From contig NW_004797318.1 of assembly GCF_000002075.1 (NCBI RefSeq), positions 1,036,995 to 1,100,994 of the forward strand: a DNA stretch of 64,000 bases, read 5' to 3'. The stretch comes from Aplysia californica. Taxonomy: Eukaryota; Mollusca; Gastropoda; Aplysiida; Aplysiidae. The stretch's first letter is position 1. Each line of letters starts with the position of its first letter. A program made the translations under genes and the position numbers. The notes under the pieces were generated by a model. That model was not told where the DNA came from, searched no databases, and was given only the letters and a program-made list of their open reading frames with translations. Below, piece after piece: positions 14,901 to 25,055 of the stretch.

Positions 14901-17900
14901 CTGGCTTCAAGCAAGAAAAATTAGAAAATTTATGACCGGATAGGCGAAGTACGGGAGTCAACAAGACGACGAGAGTAGTGTCCCTGCAATTAAACTGGAA
15001 GTCCACCTCCTTCCGCGAGTTGTGCCCCTTCTATATTTCTTTGTTATTAATGTTATTGAGCATGCGCTATTTAATAGCGGGAAGTAACCTACGGAGACCT
15101 GCCACTCATCCCGATTTAATTTTTTTTTGCCCCAAATCTCAAGCATCCCGATTTTCCCGATTTTGAACGCCAGTATCCTGATTTTTTTTGTCGTTGCGTC
15201 TGTTGCGTCCGATTCTTTGAAAAAAATATAAAAAGTTCTGCAAAGAGCTTGGAAGCACCGATTGGACTTGTTATCGGCTGGAACTTGGAACGCTATTTTC
15301 TAAAGCATCTATGCCGAATCTAGTAGTTGACTCACGCTCGTTATTTCAACTAAAATCGACGTAGTATCAATTTTGAATTCCCACTTAAATACGCTCAAGA
15401 TCTACTTTCGCTGACCTCGTACGTGTGGTGAGCAGTTCAGAGTAGCGCGTGTGTCGGGGACCGTCGGTTGTCGGGGTCAACAAAGTTCATTCACACCGGT
15501 CGCAATGATCGAGGTGTTTTCCGGGACTTAACCAGTGTGGACGGTGGATGACCTGGGGGGGGGTATTTTTTGACATTTGGGCGTAAAGTGCGTGCCGTGA
15601 TACAGACTAATTGAAGGGAAAGGAAGAAAAAAATAAATGAACGACCTTGGCGCGATCTCTTTTCCGGGGGGGGGGGGGGAGTACCTTGAGTGTATATGCG
15701 ATGGAAGTCAAACGTTGTTACTGTATGAAAACGCAGACTTTTTTCTTTGATGATTGGAGTTATGTGTCAGCTATTTTCAAGACTACGAGAGTTTCAGCTT
15801 TAGTGCTACCTGCGCTCCCCCAGTCTATCCAACTCCGATTCAAGTAACATAATTATAATAATGCTGTCTTTCAGTTTTCAAAAAGCTTTGTCTTGCATAC
15901 TCGCCTCATAAAGAACCGGGACCACCCCCACCCCCTTTTCCCCAGTGCCCCTTATGACTTATTTGCCGTTGATTCCGATTTTTTTCACTAGATCTAGACT
16001 CTAGATCCTGATTTTTTAAAACTTTAAAATCCTGATTTTTAGATTTCATAGAGTGGCAGGTCTGCCTACGGGCCTTGTGTTTCTCATTCATTCACATCGG
16101 GTCACAGGTCATCGTGTGTGTGTTGCGGGCAGCCTTTGTGATGAATGCACGCAGGAGCTAAAACTATTTCTTTGATCACGGACGCGCGTTGTGCTTTCAA
16201 GTGATGGATGCGTTTTTAAAACCAACCAGTTCTAGCCTAAGGCAAAACCTTGCAAACACACCTTCTGTGCCAAGTATTCAGAGGAATTCAACTTCATCAC
16301 TGCTTTGAAATTACCAAACAAACATGTTTTCTACAAACAAGGTGTTCCGACGTCCTCAATGACAACGGTCCGTCAAGTGGTGTTAACATAGGAGAATTTG
16401 TAGTGACAGAATTAGAAACCTTAGGTGTTCCCTTTATGCACTGCATCTCTTTGAGTTCAGACAATGCTTCAGTGATGATAGGACAAAACAATGGAGTTAT
16501 AACAAAGCTTAGGGAATCCCAGCCAGACATCTTTGCCATTGGATGCCCCTGCCATCTTATCAATCTGGCTGCACAGCATGCTTGTGTCTGTGGTGTGCTT
16601 ATCATTTGAGTACAAGTTGTCTTTTGGTATCTTTTTGACGTAAGAACTGGTCTCTTTCGCCGACTGCGCGATGAAAATCGTGTTTTTTAATTTTGAAAAC
16701 TTGGCAGCTATGTATTATGTTGACCATATTAGATACACATGTCCAGCCTCAGTGTTGCCAAAAGCAAAGGAATTTCCAGCTCTTTAGTATTGGTTATTTA
16801 TTATATCTCTAGGTGTGGTTGTTTTTTTGAGAATTAGTCGAAATTGTCCAAGACGACTACCCATTGTGAATGAGAAGAGCAATTTTCTTAAAACAGGTGG
16901 ACGTCTTGAAAATTGTTATTGCAATAAAAATAAAACGCAAGGGAGGTAGTGGCAAGTCATGGCATGTACAGTTGACTGCCTTTGACAAGTTGCTGTAAGA
17001 GAAGGTTTGACTGTTCTTTTGGTTTTAATATTGTTTCTTTGCTTCGGTTGTAGGTTATTTATCCCAGTTTTGCCAAATTCTGTTGGATGAACTGGATAAA
17101 CTGCCGGGAGATGCCAGGACAACTGTTGGATTCGTGTGCTACGACCGGGCGCTGTATTATTTCAACCTGGCAGAAGGATTATCACAACCTCAAATGTTGT
17201 GTGTGCCTGACTTGGAAGGTAATTTTTTTTGTGTGTGTGTGAAGTTGTGTGCAGGCTAAAGTACATGTGTTTGTTGGAAACATATTGTCGCCTGGGTACA
17301 ACAACCCTGTAACCCGCACTATGGAGAAAAACCACTTGTTTCTCTCTTCTTCTTTTTTTTTCGACCAAATGTAACGCCGTTGATTTTGTGTTAAATTTTT
17401 AGACATGTAGCTCAATAAATATCACCTGTGCAACATTCCAACTTTAATAGTTTTTAGAGGAATTTGACAAAGTTTTTTCCTTCTATAAAATGTTGTTTTT
17501 GTGAGATACAGGGTTGTTGTACTGTGGCGATGATATGTGTTTCTGTTCTCTTTTTGTTTCAGAATGGAAGTGTTTGTAGTTTTTATGTATGTGTGTCTGT
17601 GGGTATAGGTTAGCATTTGTTTGCTGAAAACGTGTTTTTGCCGTGTTTATTACGGAGAGGGAATATTTGTTTTCCACATGAGAACTCTTGTTTCTTTTGC
17701 AAGGATCATAATATTGTCAACAAAATAGTCTGGTCCTGTGGAATACTCAAAAAGTCAAATTACAGCACTCACTGAATGTGATAGTTTTTTCTTTAGGCTT
17801 GGTGCCATATTTTGTTCTTTTTCTCTTTAATGTGCATTGTTTTTGTATATGAGCACACATATCAATGTCTGTTGCCCTTCTTGTACTGAAAGACATAGTG

Positions 17901-20900
17901 AGATTGAATTAATGAATGGGTGTTGTATGCGTGAAACTAATTCATTTGTCACTGATTGAATATGGGGGGGGGNNNNNNNNNNNNNNNNNNNNNNNNNNNN
18001 NNNNNNNNNNNNNNNNNNNNNNNNNNNNNNNNNNNNNNNNNNNNNNNNNNNNNNNNNNNNNNNNNNNNNNNNNNNNNNNNNNNNNNNNNNNNNNNNNNNN
18101 NNNNNNNNNNNNNNNNNNNNNNNNNNNNNNNNNNNNNNNNNNNNNNNNNNNNNNNNNNNNNNNNNNNNNNNNNNNNNNNNNNNNNNNNNNNNNNNNNNNN
18201 NNNNNNNNNNNNNNNNNNNNNNNNNNNNNNNNNNNNNNNNNNNNNNNNNNNNNNNNNNNNNNNNNNNNNNNNNNNNNNNNNNNNNNNNNNNNNNNNNNNN
18301 NNNNNNNNNNNNNNNNNNNNNNNNNNNNNNNNNNNNNNNNNNNNNNNNNNNNNNNNNNNNNNNNNNNNNNNNNNNNNNNNNNNNNNNNNNNNNNNNNNNN
18401 NNNNNNNNNNNNNNNNNNNNNNNNNNNNNNNNNNNNNNNNNNNNNNNNNNNNNNNNNNNNNNNNNNNNNNNNNNNNNNNNNNNNNNNNNNNNNNNNNNNN
18501 NNNNNNNNNNNNNNNNNNNNNNNNNNNNNNNNNNNNNNNNNNNNNNNNNNNNNNNNNNNNNNNNNNNNNNNNNNNNNNNNNNNNNNNNNNNNNNNNNNNN
18601 NNNNNNNNNNNNNNNNNNNNNNNNNNNNNNNNNNNNNNNNNNNNNNNNNNNNNNNNNNNNNNNNNNNNNNNNNNNNNNNNNNNNNNNNNNNNNNNNNNNN
18701 NNNNNNNNNNNNNNNNNNNNNNNNNNNNNNNNNNNNNNNNNNNNNNNNNNNNNNNNNNNNNNNNNNNNNNNNNNNNNNNNNNNNNNNNNNNNNNNNNCTT
18801 TTTGGGGTTGCTAAGTTGCAACACACACACACTCACTCATACACTCACACACACACACACACTCACATGTACAAAAGATAAAAAGAAAGAAAGCACCAAA
18901 AGCCTTTTGGGTTCCAGGCCACCCCAGGCCAGTGCTTTGTTTTGTATACCGTAATTACGGTAATGACTTTTTCAGTTTGTTGTTTTGTTTTTGTTTGTAA
19001 AGTCAGAATGACACTGTTGTAGCTAAAATATGTTTATGAAAAGGAAAGGGTTGTTGTTAAATTTTTAGGAGATTACATATTATGGGATTTTTTTAGAGCA
19101 CATCCGAGTCGAGAAATAATGGGAAACCATGATTTGGTATGTCTGGTTCAGATCTGGCACTGCAGGTGGATGGAGGGTGCCACTGGTAGGTCCTGCTTCT
19201 TCACTTTCCCTCTGTTATTTCTGTATGTCTGTCTTACCTTTTCCCCAGCACTAGAAAGATTACCATTATTGTGTTGATGTGCTTCTCTTCACTCAAACAA
19301 ACAAACAAACAAAACTAAGATCTAACACTTTATGATGATGAACATAATATTTAAACAATGTTTTCCCCCCCCCAGAGTTCTACAGGTGGGAGAGTCACAG
19401 TTATGCAGACTTGCCTTCCTACGGTGGGACCTGGTGCTTTACAAAACAGAGATTCTGGCAATACCTCTGGCAAAGTAAGAATCTTTTTTTTTTTTTCCAA
19501 TGTTGGTCATCATATAAATTTTCAAATTTTTTCTCATACTGGTTTTCAATGTCCTCTCTTGGGTTTTAGCGTTCCTTATTCATTTTCTTAGCCCTTAAAG
19601 GGTATAGTTCTTTTGCTGCTTTGGCTTCGATGCATATGCACCTTTTTTACTTTGTAGAATATTTAGAGCAGAAATGTGAAAGATTGTCTGTCGTAGTGAA
19701 TAAGTTGTTCTATCAGCATGATGAAGATGCACGAGTTATTAGTGAAGACTTTGTTCTAAACTGTTTTGATTGACTAAATAAGTCATACTTTTGTTAACTG
19801 GTGTATCTCGAATTTGTTTTTGACATAATTTTGTTGTGTTTTGGTATGTATATAAACGGTTGTTAATATATCTTTTTGTTTTCTTCCTCCAGAATGTGAC
19901 AAATATAGGGCCTGCCACAGATTTTTACAAGAAGTTATCCCTGGATTGCTCAGCTCAGCAGATTGCAGTAGATCTCTTCATGCTCAATGGCCAGTATGCA
20001 GACATTGCCACACTGTGTAAGGGATCCATTTTGTTTTGTTTTCTTGTTTTTTTTCCAAGCTGCCATTTAGTAAACTGGGGAATTGTCCCTGTGGGAGTTA
20101 ATTTTGTACGGTAAAGTGGAGAGCAAGGTGCCATGCTATTAATCCCTCTGCCTCCTTGGGTAAAATCTAGGTGCCCTACTATTAAGCCTATTGTCTGCCT
20201 CCTGAAGGGGAAAAAAAGAAATAGTAATTTTTATATGAAGAAAGGCATTTGTAATAAATGATATGGAAGGGAGGGAAACAGAAATGTTTGTGTTCATTTT
20301 TTTTTCTCTTTCTTTGTTTAGATCGTTTTCTTTTACTCTCCAGCCTGTATATCCAAGTATTCAGCAGGATGCATTTACCATTTCCCATCATTTCACACCG
20401 TGAAGAACCCCAGCCAGGTGGATAAGTTTGAAAATGACCTGCGCCGTTATTTGACAAGAAAGATTGGCTTCGAGTCGGTGATGAGGATCAGGTGCACGAG
20501 AGGTTAGTTTGCTTCTTCGCTCTGATAAGTAATGGTTTACGGTTGAGCCTGTCTGAGATGGCCAGGCACTGTGGAGGAGAAAAGTAGTCACCTTTGACAG
20601 GTGGTCCTCTTGGGCTGTTTCATTAAAATAGACCAAAAAAAAGAAAAAGCAAGGGTGGAAGAGTGGTTGTTTGGACAGGTGATTGTCTTGGACAGGTGTT
20701 CACTAGAGTAAGTTTGACAATTTTGTTTTGGTTCTTGCTCAGCCCCCATACGGTTCAATGGGATGATTGTATTTTTGGTCATAAGCCATAAGTAAATTGT
20801 TTTGAATGTATGTTGTACAAAGATATGCTGCTATTGTAACAGTGCATGGTTTCAAAACTCATAATCATAATGACGGAATGTTTTATAGTATTTTAATGTC

Positions 20901-23900
20901 AGGTTGCCATTATTTCCATATTCATATAACTGGATCGTTAACATCATCCATATTAATGTTTTAAAATCTGATCACAAGGGTATTTTCCTGTCCATATCGA
21001 TATGTTTCTAATGTATGAGATTTAGGGTTTCCTTTCAACTTGATGTTTTTTCACTGTACAGGCCTGAGCATCCACACCTTCCACGGCAACTTCTTTGTGC
21101 GGTCGACGGACTTGCTGTCGCTGCCCAACATCAACCCAGACGCTGGCTTTGGCATGCAGATGTCCATAGAGGACAACCTGAACGAGTCCCCCACCGTCAG
21201 CTTCCAGGCAGCTCTGTTGTACACCTCAAGCAAAGGTACCGGGGATTGTTTGTGTGTGTGTGTGAAACAAGATTAAGGTCTTGTGAAGTCTGTTGAGTTT
21301 TTTGTAGTGAAAAAGATAAGGTGAGAAAATTATTTGATGGACAGGATTTTTTTTGGGGGGGGTTGTTTTGTTGTGTGTTTGTGTGTGTGGTTTGTCTGCT
21401 GTAAAAAAAATGTAAGTGGTTGGATGATGGGTGTTTTCGTGGAGGTCTTCTCCTTCTGCTTCATTTGAGTGTTTCCATAGTCCCTAAGTATTGATCATGA
21501 ACTGTGACAGTTGATATGGCAACTTAACTGCACTGTGCACAACACAAAGAAAACCTAGAAACAGCCCTATCATATATGTGATATGAAGTGCCCCCTTATC
21601 TTTAAAGCAGAGAAAATGTTAATGATCCTACAAATGATGCTTTTTTGATGATTTTTCCTCCCGCCAAAATTGTTTCCCTGGAGAGCACGATGTCAGTCAC
21701 TCGATATTACTGGCGTTTTTCCTTGTTTCAGGAGAGCGGCGAATTCGAGTCCACACTCTTTGCGTCCCTGTCACAAACCAGATCGGGGAAGTGTTTGCTA
21801 CAGCAGATCAGCAGGCTGTGGCGGCTTTGTTGGCCAAGATGGGTAAGTTGACAGCTTCCAAGTACAGGAAATTGATTTCTGTCGGAATGTGTTGTGATAG
21901 TTGAATTGTTTTTTGTTTGATTGCATCATGAGAATTCAGTATTCTAGTCTTGGATATATATTTTGTTACCTGTGTTCATAGGGAATGGATTTGTTAATTT
22001 GTACTAGCCACATTTAATATCGTGTGTTCTTTATAGGTGGTCAGTGCGGCAATATCTCATTTATAATATTTGTCTTTTTTTTTCTTCTTCTTTTGTTTTA
22101 AAGAATTTGTCTGCCTTATTCTGGAGGAAATATTGTGCAATGCTTTACAAAAGGTAACCCTTTCATCATCAGATGTTAGTATCTTAACTTTCATTTCAGT
22201 TTTTTGTTTTTGTTTTTTTGGCAGTGATTGGTATTATTATGACTTTGTGTTGTAAGGTCTGATTCCCTACCGTCAGCAATGTCTACCCATCTGCAGGGGA
22301 AAAAGAAGATTCATTGAAGATACTATTCTGTGTGTTAAAAACGTGCCAGAGGGCTTAAATTAATGGTTTTATTTTCTCTCGCTGGCAGCTGTGGACAGGT
22401 CTCTCAACTCTGCAATCAGCGACGCCCGCGATGCCATGATCAACGCACCAGTAGACACTTTGTCAGCCTACGCCCAGCAGGTCCCGGCCTCCCAGCGCGT
22501 GGGTGCCCTGTTAGCCCCGCACTCGCTGCGCCTCCTGCCCATGTATATGCTGGCCATGCTCAAGAGTGTAAGTTATTGTTATTTTTAGATTTATACGGAA
22601 CTTGCAGCACAATTAGGTCATATAAATAAATGCCGAATATATTGCAAGAAAGTAACAAGCACATAAAAGGAGGGATAAGGGTGTGGGTGCCTTCTAAGGT
22701 CCATACTCACAGCGCCTCCTGCCCTTGTATATGCTGGCCATGTTCAAGAGTGTAAGTAGTCGAGTTTTTAAAAAAAATTTGTTTATTTATAAAGATTTTT
22801 GTTGTAGTAAGAGTTTTCACAGAACTTGTAACAAAATTAGGTCGTATATAAATGCTGAATATGATTTTAGCTCTCTTAGCAGGAAAATGACTTCATGTTG
22901 GATGGATGTAGATTTGTGCAACAGCAGCTCTCCATAGGTGTTAACAGAGCAACTTACACATGGGCGTCTGCCTCTTTATAGTCAGAGGTGAAATTGTAGA
23001 TTTGGGGTGCTCAGGATTTGTACTACAATATGTTGATTGCTTATTGTTAACTCTTTAAACCCTGTTTTTTTCACCGTTTCCCGGAGTTTTTTCTACAGTC
23101 ACATAAACCTAGTGCTCTCTGTCGCATTACAACCCAAAAGTTTGCCTCAAACTTCTAAATGGCGAAAACAAATGCTTAGTCATTACTAAAAGACTTAGTT
23201 TGGGAATAGTTCAGAAAAACAAGCAAAAACTATCTCTAAATAAAATGAAAATGTTGTCACTAGTATCGGACCGATAAGGAGCAGGGTTATTACTGCCGGA
23301 CGTTCCCAGCGTCCGATGGGGTTTATAGAGTTAAGACTCCACCATATGCCAATTTTGAAAGGTGATGTTTGACGGAGTCTTACACAGAGCTGTCGATTTG
23401 TTTCTTGTTTTAATGAGTTGTTATTGTATGAATGTTTTCTATTCTCCCTGTGCAGATTGCCTTCAGCTTATCCTCCAGTACCAAGACCGACGACCGTGTG
23501 TTTGCCATGCAGCAGTGTAAGGTGCAGCCGCTGTGCTACCTCATGCAGAGCCTCTACCCTCACCTTTACCCACTCCACAGAATCAGTAGTGAGGTCAGTT
23601 GGCTTTACTTTACTTTATCCGTCCTCTTGTACCTCTAGGGCGTCGAGGGGAGAAAGAGCCTCCTGTCTCTATCAAGTTTGATGGCTTGGCTGGGTGGGGT
23701 ATTGTATGTTATCAGGGTATCCTGGATCTAGGTCTTTCTTTGTCTTCCTCTTGCCTTGTACTCTGATACTTACCTGTAGTAGGCTTTACCGGCAAGCTGG
23801 TTAGGTGCCTTACGTGTGACATTTCTAAACCATCTGATTGTTTGCCTTAGAATGTAGTGGAGGACAGGTGTTGCTCCAACCATTTCTCTGATCTTGTTGT

Positions 23901-25024
23901 TTCTGACCATGTCCCGTCTGGTTTTGTTCGTGGCTCTCCTTAGACATCTCATCTCGCAAGTGGTTATCTTACGTTCCAGACTTTTGGTAAGGGTCCATGT
24001 CTGGCACTGGCAGGTCAAGTGGAGATGAAGATAGAGTTGATGGCTTGGTTTTGGTCTCAATGGCATTGATAGGATGTTTGAAGAGTGGGGCAAGCTGGTA
24101 GCTGACGCTGTCAGTTGGCTCAGGGAATAAACTATTAATGTTGCAAGAGGCCCAATAATTTGAGAAAATTGCCTATAAAAAGGCTTAGGAAAGCTCCTAC
24201 ACCAGGACTTTATGAGATCTTTTTTATAGATTTTAGTCAGTGTTTTATGTAGCATGTGACTTGTTATTACTGTATGTTCCCTGAATACATTTCCCTCAAG
24301 CGTTTTTGACAAAACACTGGAAGGACCTTGTATTTTATGTGTACGCATATCTGTGTTGATGAACTTTTTATGAGATTGCTGCCAGAACGTATTTGTCAGC
24401 GGACGTCATTCCACAATCACTCATAACAATTTCTTGGGGTTTCCAGATTAAACCACTATTCAAATAAAGACATCAGTGAGCATATATATTTTTTGTTCTG
24501 TTTCATAATTTCCTTCCTAGTTTTCAATTGAAAGATAATGGGTGATTAAATCACAGTTCTGATTTAGGCGCTCTCTTTCTCTTTAATTTTCCCAAAACTT
24601 CCAAATAACTAAGGCGATTGTTGAATGATGCTTTTGAGATATCTAGGCGATTTTGGACGTTCATATATTTTTTCTTCCTTTTTCAGACCCCACTAAAGAG
24701 AGGGAAGGAGGAGATTCCGGCTACTCCCCAGCTTCAGTTGTCGTCTGCGAATATTGACCGGACTGGCCTGTTTCTGATGGACACGGGAGATGCCATGTAC
24801 CTCCTGGTGGGCAGTGGCGTTGGGGACCAGATGTGCCAAGACGTGTTTGAAAAACCAAATTTCATGTCAATCCCAGATGGCATGGTGAGTAAAATATAGC
24901 ACACAAATAATTTAATTTGATAACAGAGCATTGGTATAATGTTACTTGTTTTACATTATTTTGTACTTTCGCAGACCCTGGTAAGCTACTTTTATTTTTA
25001 ATCCTGCCTCTTTGAGAAGCTGAT

Positions 25025-25055
<31 letters not shown>

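Noticed and set aside
16250-16609. Host gene exon in the SEC24 intron
   Set aside because: Its motifs are hAT transposase-like and it lies between the inverted ends of an element.
17916-18954. Long open frames across the N run
   Set aside because: They consist of undetermined bases and have no content.
23770-24348. A 192-codon protein on the - strand
   Set aside because: Only the second half has recognisable content, and that is a LINE reverse transcriptase end. The first half has no family features.
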